Positions 42,107-52,517 of a DNA stretch of 64,000 bases are shown piece by piece. The notes under the pieces are model-generated. The model saw nothing but the letters and a program-made list of their open reading frames with translations. It was not told where the DNA came from and ran no database searches. How positions within the stretch are numbered: position 1 is the stretch's first letter; the number at the start of each line of letters is the position of its first letter. Made by a program: the position numbers and the translations under genes. Source of the stretch: Prevotella sp. MA2016 (GTDB lineage Bacteria; Bacteroidota; Bacteroidia; Bacteroidales; Bacteroidaceae); assembly GCF_000619825.1 (NCBI RefSeq), contig NZ_JHUW01000008.1, positions 248,001-312,000 on the forward strand, given 5' to 3'.

Positions 42107-43600
42107 ATGGAGCAAAAGTTTGAATTGATCGCCAAAACGTTTATGGGACTGGAACCTGTACTGGCGAAAGAGCTGACCCAATTGGGAGCTAACGATGTTG
42201 AAATCGGTAGACGAATGGTTTCGTTTACGGGTGATAAGGAAATGATGTATCGTGCCAACTTTCAGTTGCACACGGCTATCAGAATTCTGAAGCCAATACG
42301 TCATTTTAAAGCAAAGAGCGCAGACGATGTATATGATGAGATCAAGAAAATCGACTGGACTGAATATCTGGGTACAGACAAGACTTTCACTGTAGATTCA
42401 GTGGTCTTCTCTGAGGAATTCCGACACTCTAAATTTGTTTCGTATAAGGTTAAGGATGCCATCGTGGACCAGTTCCGCGAGAAGACAGGTAAGCGACCCA
42501 ACATCTCGGTGGCTAACCCTGACGTCCGACTGAACATGCACATTGCTGAAGATAAATGTACACTGAGCTTGGACTCAAGCGGTGAGTCACTGCACCGTCG
42601 TGGCTATCGCCAGGAGAGCGTAGAGGCACCACTGAACGAGGTGCTGGCAGCAGGTATGATTCTGCTGTCGGGCTGGCAGGCTGATACCGACTTCATCGAT
42701 CCGATGTGCGGTAGCGGTACACTGCTGATCGAGGCTGCCCTCATCGCCAAGAACATGGCACCAGGACTGTTCCGCAAGGAGTTTGCCTTTGAGAAATGGC
42801 CCGACTTTGATGCCGACTTGTTTGACGAGATCTATAACGACGAGAGTCAGGAGCGTGAGTTCAATCACAAGATCTATGGCTACGATATCGACATGAAGGC
42901 TGTGAACACTGCCCGCATGAACGTGAAGGCAGCCGGACTGAGTGATATCATCACGATAGAGCAGCAGGACTTCAAGAACTTCACACAGCCTGCTAACAAG
43001 AGTATCCTGATTTCTAACCCTCCTTATGGTGAGCGCATCTCGACACCCGACCTGCTGGGCACTTACAGAATGATTGGTGAGCGCCTGAAGCATCAGTTCA
43101 AGGGTAACGACGCCTGGATTCTGAGCTACCGCGAGGAGTGCTTCGAGCAGATTGGTCTGAAGCCCAGCATCAAGATTCCACTCTACAACGGTAGTCTGGA
43201 GTGCGAGTTCCGCAAGTACCAGATGTTTGATGGTAAGTTGAAGGACTTCCGCTCGGAAGGTGGTATCGTGAAGACCGAAGAGGAGAAGCGCCAGATGGCT
43301 GAGAAGCACCGCTTCAAGAAGGAGCGCGAATTCAAGAAGCGTCTGGAAGAGAAAGAGGAGAACGAAGAGGCCGACATCCTATCGTTTACCTTCCACAAGC
43401 ATGATATCAGCAAGAACCGTGGTGGTCATGAGAGTTTCGACCGCAGTGGCAAAGGTCGCAAGGACCGTAAGGACTTTGACGGCAAGGGCAGAGACGGTAA
43501 GAACAGAGACCGCAAGGACTTCAAGCGCGGTGGCAAGAGAGACTTCGGCAAAGGCAAGGACTTCGGAAAGAAAAGGAGATTCGATGATGACGAAGATTAA
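42107..43600 (+). CDS. THUMP-domain class I SAM-dependent rRNA methyltransferase (RlmKL N-domain type)
   Basis: The start at 42107 gives MEQKFELIAKTFMGLEPVLAKELTQLGA (497 residues), the usual RlmL-like opening; the ATG at 41984 is upstream of the TAACTTTG box (42079-42086) and is rejected. It has a THUMP domain and a methyltransferase domain with DPMCGSGTLLIEAALIA and LISNPPYGERI (N-P-P-Y). Such enzymes methylate guanine 2445 in 23S rRNA. The C-terminal 100 residues are a Lys/Arg/Asp/Gly-rich tail, likely RNA-binding and disordered. The stop overlaps the peptidase start. Confidence 0.93.
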   Translation: MEQKFELIAKTFMGLEPVLAKELTQLGANDVEIGRRMVSFTGDKEMMYRANFQLHTAIRILKPIRHFKAKSADDVYDEIKKIDWTEYLGTDKTFTVDSVVFSEEFRHSKFVSYKVKDAIVDQFREKTGKRPNISVANPDVRLNMHIAEDKCTLSLDSSGESLHRRGYRQESVEAPLNEVLAAGMILLSGWQADTDFIDPMCGSGTLLIEAALIAKNMAPGLFRKEFAFEKWPDFDADLFDEIYNDESQEREFNHKIYGYDIDMKAVNTARMNVKAAGLSDIITIEQQDFKNFTQPANKSILISNPPYGERISTPDLLGTYRMIGERLKHQFKGNDAWILSYREECFEQIGLKPSIKIPLYNGSLECEFRKYQMFDGKLKDFRSEGGIVKTEEEKRQMAEKHRFKKEREFKKRLEEKEENEEADILSFTFHKHDISKNRGGHESFDRSGKGRKDRKDFDGKGRDGKNRDRKDFKRGGKRDFGKGKDFGKKRRFDDDED

Positions 43601-45743
43601 ACTGATGCTGGCCGCTATGACCATGATGATGACAGCCACCACCTTAAACGCTCAGGATAAGAAACTCTTTTCACTCGAAGACTTGAACTTCGGTGGAAAG
43701 AACTATGCCAACCTGCGACCACAGAACATGTGGCTGACCTGGTGGGGCGAGCAGTTGATACAGACAGAAGTAGAGGCATGCTACACCATTGATACCAAGA
43801 CGGGTAAGAAAACCCAGTTGTTCACCCTCGACGAGGTGAACCAATGGGCTGGTAGCGACGACACCAAATTCGTGCGCCACCTGATGAATGCCTCGTTCCC
43901 CTACCCTAACAAATCGATTGTGAAGTTAGGCAACAGAAAAGCAGTGATCCTGCTCGACTTCAAGAAGAAACAGATCGTATGGCAGGACAGTCTCTCAGGA
44001 CAGTTGGCCAACGACTGGCATGCCACCTCGCGTGCAACAGCTTATGTAGAGGACGATCAACTCTACGTGGTGGATGGCGCAGGCAAGAAGCACCAGCTAT
44101 CTGTAGATGGTAGTCGTGAGATTGTATATGGTCAGAGCGTACACCGCAATGAGTTCGGTATCAGCAAAGGCACCTTCTGGAGTCCTGACGGTGAGAAGTT
44201 GGCCTTCTACCGCATGGACCAGCGCATGGTGACCGACTATCCACAGGTGGACATATTCCCACGCAATGCCCAGAATGAGCCTGACAAATATCCAATGGCT
44301 GGCATGACCAGTCATGTGGTGACTGTGGGTGTGTACGACCTGAAGACGGATAACATCGTGTATCTGCAGGCTGGTGATCCTACCAACCGCTATTTCACCA
44401 ACATCAGTTGGGCACCCGACGCCAAGACGGTGTATATGTTTGAACTGAACCGCAAGCAGAACGACTGTCGCCTGGTGGCATACGACGCTACCACTGGCGC
44501 CAAGATAGCAGAGCTGTACAGAGAGACATCCGACAAATATGTGGAGCCACAGAACCCTATCGTGTTCCTGCCTTGGGACAACACGAAGTTTGTGATGCAG
44601 AGTCAGAAGGATGGCTATAACCACCTGTACCTGTTTGACAAGAATGGTAAGGAGCTGAAGCAGATTACCAGTGGCAAATGGGTAGTGATGGAGGTGCTTG
44701 GCTTCAACCAGAAAGACAAATCGGTTGTCATCGCCTCTAACGAACTGAACCCACTGCAGTGCAACCTCTGGGCTGTGAACATCAACACGGGTAAGCGCAC
44801 CCTGCTGGACAATGGTAAGGGCGTGCATCACGGTGTACTGTCGGCATCTGGTGCTTATCTCTACGACAAGCGTCAGGAGCCCACTATCTCCAACGCCATC
44901 GAAGTAACCAACACCCATCACCCTACACCCATCACCCTACTGAAAGCTGCCGACCCCTGGGAGGCATTCCAGCAGCCTATCTTTGAGAACGGAAGCATCA
45001 AAGCTGCTGACGGCACCACCGATTTATATTATAGAATGGTGAAGCCACACGACTTTGACCCCAATAAGAAATATCCGACCGTGGTTTATGTGTATGGCGG
45101 GCCTCACGCCCACAACGTGGATGCCTCATGGCACTGGGCCAGCAGATCATGGGAGACCTATATGGCACAGAAAGGCTATATCGTGTTTATCCTGGATAAC
45201 CGTGGATCAGAGAATCGTGGTAGAGACTTCGAACAGGCTACCTTCCATCAGCTGGGACAGATTGAGATGCAAGACCAAATGATGGGTGTGGCATTCCTGA
45301 AGACACAACCCTATGTAGATATGAACCGACTGGGTGTGCATGGCTGGAGCTTCGGTGGTTTTATGACCATCTCGCTGATTACCAACTACCCAGATGTATT
45401 TAAGGTAGGTGTGGCAGGCGGTCCGGTGATCGACTGGAAATGGTATGAGGTGATGTATGGTGAGCGCTATATGGGCACCCCACAGGACAACCCTGAGGGC
45501 TACGCCAAGAGCAGTCTGATCAGCAAAGCCAAGGACCTGAAAGGCAAACTGCAGATTATCACGGGTTATAACGACAACACCGTGGTGCCACAGCACTGTC
45601 TGAGTTTCCTGGATGCCTGCATCAAAGCTGGCACACAGCCCGACTTCTTTGCTTACCCTGGCGAGGAGCACAACATGCGCGGACATGCCTCGGTACATCT
45701 GCATGAGAGAATCACGCAGTACTTTGAGGACTACCTGAAGTGA
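43587..45743 (+). CDS. S9 family peptidase (dipeptidyl-peptidase IV type)
   Basis: An AGGAG at 43574-43578 and a signal peptide (MTKIKLMLAAMTMMMTATTL) fix the start at 43587 (or the ATG 3 bases earlier); the frame open from 43401 is a shadow of the methyltransferase tail. The 718-residue protein has a DPP-IV N-terminal propeller and a C-terminal alpha/beta hydrolase with Ser in GWSFGG, Asp in GYNDNTV and His in EEHNMRGH. It cleaves dipeptides after Pro or Ala in the periplasm. It overlaps the upstream gene by 14 bases. Confidence 0.93.
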   Translation: MTKIKLMLAAMTMMMTATTLNAQDKKLFSLEDLNFGGKNYANLRPQNMWLTWWGEQLIQTEVEACYTIDTKTGKKTQLFTLDEVNQWAGSDDTKFVRHLMNASFPYPNKSIVKLGNRKAVILLDFKKKQIVWQDSLSGQLANDWHATSRATAYVEDDQLYVVDGAGKKHQLSVDGSREIVYGQSVHRNEFGISKGTFWSPDGEKLAFYRMDQRMVTDYPQVDIFPRNAQNEPDKYPMAGMTSHVVTVGVYDLKTDNIVYLQAGDPTNRYFTNISWAPDAKTVYMFELNRKQNDCRLVAYDATTGAKIAELYRETSDKYVEPQNPIVFLPWDNTKFVMQSQKDGYNHLYLFDKNGKELKQITSGKWVVMEVLGFNQKDKSVVIASNELNPLQCNLWAVNINTGKRTLLDNGKGVHHGVLSASGAYLYDKRQEPTISNAIEVTNTHHPTPITLLKAADPWEAFQQPIFENGSIKAADGTTDLYYRMVKPHDFDPNKKYPTVVYVYGGPHAHNVDASWHWASRSWETYMAQKGYIVFILDNRGSENRGRDFEQATFHQLGQIEMQDQMMGVAFLKTQPYVDMNRLGVHGWSFGGFMTISLITNYPDVFKVGVAGGPVIDWKWYEVMYGERYMGTPQDNPEGYAKSSLISKAKDLKGKLQIITGYNDNTVVPQHCLSFLDACIKAGTQPDFFAYPGEEHNMRGHASVHLHERITQYFEDYLK

Positions 45744-45776
45744 AGGCGAGAATTGAAGAATTAAAGAATTGAAGAC

Positions 45777-47045
45777 ATGAAGATATTACTATTAGGAAGT
45801 GGCGGACGTGAGCACGCCCTGGCTTGGAAAATTGCTCAGAGTGACAAATGCGAAAAGCTCTATATCGCCCCAGGTAATGCCGGTACAGGCAACTGTGGTG
45901 AGAACGTGGCCATGAAGGCTGATGACTTTGAGGCCATCAAGAACTTTGTGGTAGAGAAAGGTATCCAGATGGTAGTGGTTGGTCCTGAGGACCCACTGGT
46001 GAAGGGTATCTACGATGAGTTGAAAGCTGACGAACGCACCAAGAACGTTCCTGTGATTGGTCCTTCAAAGGCTGGTGCCGTGCTCGAAGGCTCAAAGGAC
46101 TTTGCCAAGGGTTTCATGCAGCGCCATAACATCCCTACTGCCCGCTATGCCACTTTCGATGGTGAGCATCTGCAGGAGGGTCTGAAATATCTGGAGACAC
46201 TGGAGGCACCTTATGTGCTGAAGGCTGACGGTCTGTGCGCTGGTAAGGGTGTGCTGATACTGCCTACCCTCGAAGAGGCTCAGAAAGAGTTGAAGGAGAT
46301 GCTGGGCGGCATGTTCGGCAATGCCTCATCACAGGTGGTCATCGAGGAGTTCCTGAGTGGTATCGAGTGCTCGGTATTCGTACTGACTGATGGTGAGCAC
46401 TATAAGATCCTGCCTGAAGCAAAAGACTACAAGCGCATTGGTGAGCACGACACAGGTCTGAACACCGGTGGTATGGGTAGTGTGACACCTGTGCCTTTCG
46501 CTACCAAGGAGTGGATGCAGAAGGTGGAAGACCGCATCATCCGTCCTACCGTAGAAGGACTGGCTGCAGAGGGTATCGACTACAAAGGCTTTATCTTCTT
46601 CGGACTGATCAACGTGAAGGGTGAGCCTATGGTGATTGAATATAACTGTCGTATGGGCGACCCAGAGACAGAGAGCGTGATGCTGCGCCTGAAGAGCGAC
46701 ATCGTGGATCTGTTTGAGGGTGTGGCCGAGGGTAATCTGGACCAGCGCGCCATTGAGTTTGATGAGCGTGCAGCTGTCTGCGTGATGCTGGTATCAGGAG
46801 GTTATCCTCAGGAATACAAGAAGGGTTATCCCATCAAGGGTATCGAAAACGTGGAAGGCTCTATCGTGTTCCACAGTGGTACTGCCATGAAAGACGGTGA
46901 GGTGGTGACTGCCGGCGGACGCGTGATTGCTGTATCATCATATGGCAAGGACAAGGCAGAAGCCCTGCAGAAATCATTTGAAGAAGCGCAGAAGATACAG
47001 TTTACCGATAAATACTTCCGTAGAGATATCGGAGCCGACCTGTAA
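45777..47045 (+). CDS. purD: Phosphoribosylamine-glycine ligase
   Basis: This ATP-grasp enzyme makes glycinamide ribonucleotide in purine synthesis. The 422-residue protein opens [20 protein letters not shown] and has [34 protein letters not shown] and [12 protein letters not shown]. Length and motifs are normal. Confidence 0.97.
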   Translation: MKILLLGSGGREHALAWKIAQSDKCEKLYIAPGNAGTGNCGENVAMKADDFEAIKNFVVEKGIQMVVVGPEDPLVKGIYDELKADERTKNVPVIGPSKAGAVLEGSKDFAKGFMQRHNIPTARYATFDGEHLQEGLKYLETLEAPYVLKADGLCAGKGVLILPTLEEAQKELKEMLGGMFGNASSQVVIEEFLSGIECSVFVLTDGEHYKILPEAKDYKRIGEHDTGLNTGGMGSVTPVPFATKEWMQKVEDRIIRPTVEGLAAEGIDYKGFIFFGLINVKGEPMVIEYNCRMGDPETESVMLRLKSDIVDLFEGVAEGNLDQRAIEFDERAAVCVMLVSGGYPQEYKKGYPIKGIENVEGSIVFHSGTAMKDGEVVTAGGRVIAVSSYGKDKAEALQKSFEEAQKIQFTDKYFRRDIGADL

Positions 47046-47051
47046 CAGTGC

Positions 47052-47987
47052 ATGGATAAGAAACGTACACAGAATATCATCGCTGAAAGCCGACGCACGT
47101 TGCCGGTTGCCATCACCTATGGCACCGGCATCTGGCTTTTGGCGGGAGCACTACAGCATGGCTGGTGGTTGCAGTTCATTTGTTTCTTCGCATCGGTTTA
47201 CACCATCATACATCTGAACAACATCAACCTGCTGATACGTATCTACAGTCGTTCTGTGTCGGTATTCTTCATTCTCCTGGGATGTGCAGCCACATGGCTG
47301 TTTCCTTCCATACAGACAGGGATGACATCGCTCTTTTCGGCCTTATCACTGTTGCTACTGTTTTCATGCTATCAGGATAAGACGAGTACAGGGCGCACCT
47401 TCTACATGTTCCTGCTGCTGAGCAGTATGAGCTTGTATGACCCCTATCTCCTGCTGTTTATTCCGATGTATCTGATCCTGATGGCTATCACCATCTACTC
47501 GCTGACCTTCCGCACCTTTTTTGCGGCACTCATCGGACTGATCACCCCTTATTGGCTCTTTACGGGGTGGCAACTGTACTTCTACAGGCATCAACCAGAG
47601 AAATCCATCGAATATCTGGCGCAACTGACCCACATGCAATGGATAGCTGACTACACGGCAGTTAGTACCGCACAATGGTGCTATCTCGGACTGTTGACCG
47701 TGCTCTTCGTTGTGGGAGCCATACACTTCTGGCTGACCAGCTATATGGATAAGATACGTGTGCGACAGATATACAGCAGTCTGATTATCTTAACCATCTA
47801 TGCCATCGTATGGGTGGCCATCCTACCCCAGAAATGCGATACGTTTATCTGTATGCTAACGATAACGGTGAGTCCGATTGCTGCGCATTTCTTCACTTTG
47901 ACACGCACCCGACTCAGCAATATCTTCTATCTGGTGACGATGACGGCTATCGTCGCCTTAACAGCGATGAACCTATGGATTTTGTAA
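47052..47987 (+). CDS. Polytopic membrane protein of unknown function
   Basis: The 311-residue protein has about eight hydrophobic segments and no recognised catalytic motif; the N-terminal 20 residues are basic. It starts 6 bases after purD, and its last 13 bases overlap the next membrane-protein gene, so it is probably co-expressed with both. Function not known. Confidence 0.8.
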   Translation: MDKKRTQNIIAESRRTLPVAITYGTGIWLLAGALQHGWWLQFICFFASVYTIIHLNNINLLIRIYSRSVSVFFILLGCAATWLFPSIQTGMTSLFSALSLLLLFSCYQDKTSTGRTFYMFLLLSSMSLYDPYLLLFIPMYLILMAITIYSLTFRTFFAALIGLITPYWLFTGWQLYFYRHQPEKSIEYLAQLTHMQWIADYTAVSTAQWCYLGLLTVLFVVGAIHFWLTSYMDKIRVRQIYSSLIILTIYAIVWVAILPQKCDTFICMLTITVSPIAAHFFTLTRTRLSNIFYLVTMTAIVALTAMNLWIL

Positions 47988-48427
47988 TCAGTTTCTTAAC
48001 ACAATACGGCTATTGGGGTATGATGCTGGCTGCCTTTCTGGCTGGTAGCTTCTTCCCTTTCTCGAGCGAGGCTGTCATGGTGGCACTGATGGCTACTGGC
48101 TTGAATCCATGGACGCTCATGATTTATGGCACCATCGGCAATGTGCTGGGATCGGTGTTCAACTATGGCGTGGGAAGGATGGGAAGGATAGAATGGATAG
48201 AGAAATACCTGCACGTGAAGAAACAAGACCTGGACAAGGCACACCGGTTTCTGGCCGGGCGTGGTGCCTGGATGGGATTCTTTGCCTTCCTGCCAGTATT
48301 AGGCAGTGCCATCACCATCGCCTTAGGACTGATGCGCTCGAACGTGGTCATCACGTTTATTGCCATCACAATAGGCAAACTATTCCGTTATATTATCTTA
48401 ATTTACGGAGCAGGTTTGTTTATATAA
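47975..48427 (+). CDS. VTT-domain (DedA/YqaA-like) membrane protein
   Basis: The start at 47975 (MDFVISFLTQYGYWGMMLAAF) gives 150 residues; the frame open from 47810 is a shadow. The sequence FPFSSEAVMVALMATGLNP ... GNVLGSVFNYGVGR ... FLPVLGSAITIALGLMR is the YqaA/VTT pattern with two re-entrant segments. Members are lipid-scramblase or transporter-like. It overlaps the upstream gene by 13 bases. Confidence 0.85.
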   Translation: MDFVISFLTQYGYWGMMLAAFLAGSFFPFSSEAVMVALMATGLNPWTLMIYGTIGNVLGSVFNYGVGRMGRIEWIEKYLHVKKQDLDKAHRFLAGRGAWMGFFAFLPVLGSAITIALGLMRSNVVITFIAITIGKLFRYIILIYGAGLFI

Positions 48428-48446
48428 AAAGTTTTGTGTAACTTTG
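48415..48446 (+). promoter_or_regulatory. Promoter of the DUF2723 gene
   Basis: TTTG (48415-48418) and TAACTTTG (48439-48446) are 20 bases apart, 50 bases before the start at 48496. The -33 box lies inside the last codons of the upstream gene. Confidence 0.65.
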
Positions 48447-48495
48447 CACCACCAAAAGCGAATTTTAACGTTAAAGATATAAATAATAATTTGTA

Positions 48496-51400
48496 ATGAA
48501 ACAATTCTTTGCAGAGCAAAGCGGTAAAGCCGGTTACAGATTAGTGGACAACACATTAGGATGGCTCACTTTTTTGATTGCCGCCTTTGTCTATTGCTCT
48601 ACCATCGAACCGACAGCCAGCTTCTGGGACTGTCCCGAATTTATCACCACTGGTTATAAACTGGAGATCGGTCACCCACCTGGGGCACCTTTCTTTATGC
48701 TGACAGCCAACCTCTTCTCGCACTTTGCCAGTGATGCCACACAGGTGGCACGCATGGTGAACACGATGAGTGCACTGCTGTCGGCAACCTGTATTCTGTT
48801 CTTGTTCTGGACCATCACACACCTGACACGACGCTTGCTTATCAGCAACTGGAATGAGTTGACCACAACCAAGCTGGTAGCTATCGAAGCATCTGGTTTG
48901 GTGGGCGCCCTCATCTACACCTTCAGCGACACCTTCTGGTTCTCGGCTGTTGAGGGTGAGGTATATGCTTACTCTTCGGCTTTTACTGCCGTGGTATTCT
49001 GGCTGATACTGAAATGGGAAGACCAGGCCGACGAGCCACATAGTGACCGTTGGCTCATCCTGATTATGTATATGACCGGTCTTTCGATTGGCGTACACCT
49101 GCTGAACCTGTTGTGTGTGCCTGCCATCGTGCTGGTTTACTACTACCGCCGTTTCCCTGAGGCCAACCTGAAAGGTTCGCTGATTGCACTGGGTGTATCA
49201 GTGGTTATCCTGGCAGCTGTGCTCTATGGCGTGGTGCCTGGTATCATCACTGTAGGCGGCTGGTTCGAGCTGTTCTTCGTGAACACCCTGGGCATGCCAT
49301 TCAATACGGGTGAGATTATCTATATCATCCTGCTGGTATCATGTGTGATCTGGGCTGTGTATGAGACACAGACACAGAAGCACTCGCTCACCATACAGAA
49401 CCTGGCGTTCCTGCTGTCGGTAGGTATGCTGGGTGTACCCTTCTACGGTTGGGGATGGTCGGCATTCTTCATTGGTATCGTGGTACTGGCTGTGCTGTGG
49501 TTCCTGCTTAAGTACACCATCGACAAGCAGTTGCTGATCACTGCACGCATGAAGAACACCATGCTGCTGTGCATGCTGATGCTGATGATTGGTTATTCAA
49601 GCTATGCACTGATAGTAATCCGTTCTTCGGCCAACCCACCAATGGACCAGAACTCACCTGAGGACATTTTTACACTGGGCGACTATCTGGGACGTGAGCA
49701 GTATGGTCAGCGCCCGCTGTTCTATGGTCCTGCCTACACCTCACAGGTGGCTCTGACACAGGAAGGCAACTACTGCAAGCCTGTGATGACAAAGGGTAAG
49801 CCTGTATATCAGCGCAAGGAGAAGGCTTCGGCCGACGAGAAGGACTCTTACTTCGTAGTACGCACCAAAGACGAATATAAGTATGCACAGAACATGCTGT
49901 TCCCACGCATGTATGACGCTGGTCATGCTGCTGCTTATGAGTCGTGGATGGGTGGCGTAGATGGTACACAGGTGCCCTACGACCGCTGCGGCGAACAGAT
50001 GATGGTGAAAGTGCCATCGCAACTGGAGAATATCCGCTTCTTCCTGAGCTATCAGTGCAACTTTATGTACTGGCGCTACTTCATGTGGAACTTTGCCGGA
50101 CGACAGAACGACATTCAGGGTAATGGCGAACTGGAGCATGGTAACTGGATCACTGGATTCTCGTTTATCGACAACGCACGCCTGGGCGATCAGGATATGC
50201 TGCCAACTGACCTGAAGGAGAACAAGGGTCATAACGTGTTCTACTGCATGCCACTGATACTGGGTCTGCTGGGATTATTCTGGCAAGCCTGGTACACCCG
50301 CAAGCGCAAAGCACTGGTGAACGGCATTGAGAAGACGGTTGAGGAGCCTATCGGCATACAGCAGTTCTGGATAGTGTTCTTCCTATTCTTCATGACCGGA
50401 TTGGCCATCGTGATCTATCTGAACCAGACACCTATGCAGCCTCGTGAGCGCGACTATGCCTACGCTGGTTCATTCTATGCCTTTGCCATCTGGTGTGGTA
50501 TGGGTGTGGCTGCCATCATCGACTGGGTAAACAAGAAGTTGAAGAAAGAAAACCTGGTACTGGCCAGTGTGATTGGTCTGGTATGCTTGGCTGTTCCTGT
50601 ACAGATGGCCAGTCAGACTTGGGACGATCACGATCGCTCAGGACGCTACTGCTGTCGCGACTTCGGTCAGAACTACCTGATGACCTTGCAGGAGCAGGGC
50701 AATCCTATCATCTTCACCAATGGTGATAACGACACCTTCCCACTGTGGTACAACCAGGATACGGAAGGATTCCGTACTGATGCACGCGTATGTAACCTCT
50801 CATATCTGCAGACTGACTGGTATATCGACCAGATGCGCCGTCAGGCTTACGACTCACCTTCTGTGCCCATCACCTGGAGCCGACTGGAGTATTGTGCCGG
50901 CACCAACGAGTATGTGCAGGTGGATCCATCACTGAAGGCTGAGGTAGAGAAGTTGTATCGCGAAAACCCAGAGGAGGCCAAGAAGAACTTTGGCGACGAG
51001 CCTTTCGAGCTGAAGAATATCCTGAAAAACTGGGTACGCACCACCAACAAGGATCTGCATGTGATTCCTACCGACACTGTATATGTGACCATCGACAAGG
51101 AAGCTGTTCGTAAGAGCGGCATGATGATGGCTGCTGATACCATCCCCGACAGAATGGTTATCTCGCTGAAGGGTAAGAGCGCACTCTATAAGGGCGACCT
51201 GATGATGCTGGAGATGATAGCACAGTGCAACTGGACACGTCCTATCTATGTGGCTACCACTGTTGGCGCAGAAAACTATATGAACCTGGGCGACAACTTT
51301 GTTCAGGAGGGTCTGGCTAATCGTATCACCCCATTCACCACCAACGCTCCTGGTGCCAAGAACTTCGACACCGAGAAGACGTATAACAACGTGATGAACA

Positions 51401-51891
51401 AGTTTAAGTTTGGTGGTGTGGACAAACCAGGCATCTATCTCGATGAGACGGTGATGCGCATGTGCTATACCCATCGCCGACTGCTGTCGCTGTTGGCCAT
51501 GAACCTGGTTCAGGAAGGCAAGGGCAAGCAGGCTAAGGCTGTGCTTGACAAGGCAGCGAAGGCACTGCCCGACTATAACATCCCACACGACTATCAGAGT
51601 GGTTCACTGGATCTGGCCAAAGCTTACGCGCTGACAGGACAGACACAGAAAGCCCAGCAGATTATCGAGAAACTGTGGAAGAAGTCGGCTGAATATATGC
51701 TGTGGTACTGCTCACTGAGCAGCGATCGCTTTGGCATGTCGCAGCAGGAGTGCATGGTTCACATGTATATCCTGAACCAGATTCTCAACCTGCAGTCGGC
51801 TGTAGATGAGAAGAAGGCCAAGGAGAAGGAACAGCAGTTCAGTGCAATCAGCAAACTCTACGAAACTAAAGGTGGAACCTACGGAGAATAA
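48496..51891 (+). CDS. DUF2723 (protein O-mannosyltransferase-like) membrane protein with C-terminal repeats
   Basis: The 1131-residue protein begins with TM helices of a GT-C type fold (LGWLTFLIAAFVYCSTIEPTASFWDCPEF, with the D-E-type pair in the first loop; GHPPGAPFF) and has about 11-12 membrane segments up to residue 700, then a soluble domain and C-terminal TPR-like helices. DUF2723 proteins are linked to protein O-glycosylation and lipid-linked mannose transfer in Bacteroidetes. It starts a run with a polysaccharide deacetylase and a GH3 enzyme. Function is inferred from fold. Confidence 0.85.
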   Translation: MKQFFAEQSGKAGYRLVDNTLGWLTFLIAAFVYCSTIEPTASFWDCPEFITTGYKLEIGHPPGAPFFMLTANLFSHFASDATQVARMVNTMSALLSATCILFLFWTITHLTRRLLISNWNELTTTKLVAIEASGLVGALIYTFSDTFWFSAVEGEVYAYSSAFTAVVFWLILKWEDQADEPHSDRWLILIMYMTGLSIGVHLLNLLCVPAIVLVYYYRRFPEANLKGSLIALGVSVVILAAVLYGVVPGIITVGGWFELFFVNTLGMPFNTGEIIYIILLVSCVIWAVYETQTQKHSLTIQNLAFLLSVGMLGVPFYGWGWSAFFIGIVVLAVLWFLLKYTIDKQLLITARMKNTMLLCMLMLMIGYSSYALIVIRSSANPPMDQNSPEDIFTLGDYLGREQYGQRPLFYGPAYTSQVALTQEGNYCKPVMTKGKPVYQRKEKASADEKDSYFVVRTKDEYKYAQNMLFPRMYDAGHAAAYESWMGGVDGTQVPYDRCGEQMMVKVPSQLENIRFFLSYQCNFMYWRYFMWNFAGRQNDIQGNGELEHGNWITGFSFIDNARLGDQDMLPTDLKENKGHNVFYCMPLILGLLGLFWQAWYTRKRKALVNGIEKTVEEPIGIQQFWIVFFLFFMTGLAIVIYLNQTPMQPRERDYAYAGSFYAFAIWCGMGVAAIIDWVNKKLKKENLVLASVIGLVCLAVPVQMASQTWDDHDRSGRYCCRDFGQNYLMTLQEQGNPIIFTNGDNDTFPLWYNQDTEGFRTDARVCNLSYLQTDWYIDQMRRQAYDSPSVPITWSRLEYCAGTNEYVQVDPSLKAEVEKLYRENPEEAKKNFGDEPFELKNILKNWVRTTNKDLHVIPTDTVYVTIDKEAVRKSGMMMAADTIPDRMVISLKGKSALYKGDLMMLEMIAQCNWTRPIYVATTVGAENYMNLGDNFVQEGLANRITPFTTNAPGAKNFDTEKTYNNVMNKFKFGGVDKPGIYLDETVMRMCYTHRRLLSLLAMNLVQEGKGKQAKAVLDKAAKALPDYNIPHDYQSGSLDLAKAYALTGQTQKAQQIIEKLWKKSAEYMLWYCSLSSDRFGMSQQECMVHMYILNQILNLQSAVDEKKAKEKEQQFSAISKLYETKGGTYGE

Positions 51892-51894
51892 TTT

Positions 51895-52506
51895 ATGTTC
51901 ATAGAGCAACCAGCCATTTATCTACGCTGGCTCTACCCAAGAGCATACTGGCGAATGGACCGTCGAGAGAAGGCAGTGTACCTGACCTTCGACGACGGTC
52001 CTATCCCAGAGGCTACACCATTTATACTCGACACGCTGAAACAGTTTGGCGTGCGCGCCACCTTCTTCATGGTGGGCGACAACGTGAGAAAATACCCCGA
52101 CCTCTACAAACGTATTCTGGCAGAGGGGCATCAAGTAGGCAACCATACCCATAACCATATCGGCGGACTACGCCATACCATCAAGGAATACAGCTATAAT
52201 GTAGAAAAGGCCAATGCCTATATCCACAGTCACTACGTGCGCCCACCACACGGATGGATGCGCATGGCTCAGTATGCATGGCTGAGCAGAAAATACAAGA
52301 TTGTGATGTGGGACCTGGTGACACGCGACTACTCTAAGTGGATGACAGCAGAGGATGTGGTTAATAATATAAAAAGGTACGCGCGTAACGGCTCTATCAT
52401 CACCTTCCACGACTCGCTGAAGAGTATCGACAAACTGAAAACCGCCTTACCAGAGTCGATACAATGGCTCAAAGACCAGGGGTACGACTTCAGAATATTT
52501 CCCTAA
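51895..52506 (+). CDS. Polysaccharide deacetylase (NodB homology)
   Basis: The 203-residue protein has the NodB motifs TFDDGP (residues 31-36, metal-binding Asp), HTHNH (84-88), RPPHGW and a C-terminal IITFHDS. It removes acetyl or formyl groups from a polysaccharide or peptidoglycan amino sugar. It lacks a signal peptide, so it may act in the cytoplasm or by another route. It starts 3 bases after the DUF2723 gene and precedes the GH3 gene by 11 bases. Confidence 0.9.
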   Translation: MFIEQPAIYLRWLYPRAYWRMDRREKAVYLTFDDGPIPEATPFILDTLKQFGVRATFFMVGDNVRKYPDLYKRILAEGHQVGNHTHNHIGGLRHTIKEYSYNVEKANAYIHSHYVRPPHGWMRMAQYAWLSRKYKIVMWDLVTRDYSKWMTAEDVVNNIKRYARNGSIITFHDSLKSIDKLKTALPESIQWLKDQGYDFRIFP

Positions 52507-52517
52507 AATTTATAATA

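Noticed and set aside
43401..43586. N-terminal extension of the S9 peptidase frame
   Set aside because: It is the methyltransferase Lys/Arg/Asp tail read in another frame; the signal peptide and AGGAG place the start at 43587.
47810..47974. N-terminal extension of the VTT protein frame
   Set aside because: It lies within the end of the upstream membrane-protein gene; the hydrophobic start at 47975 is natural.
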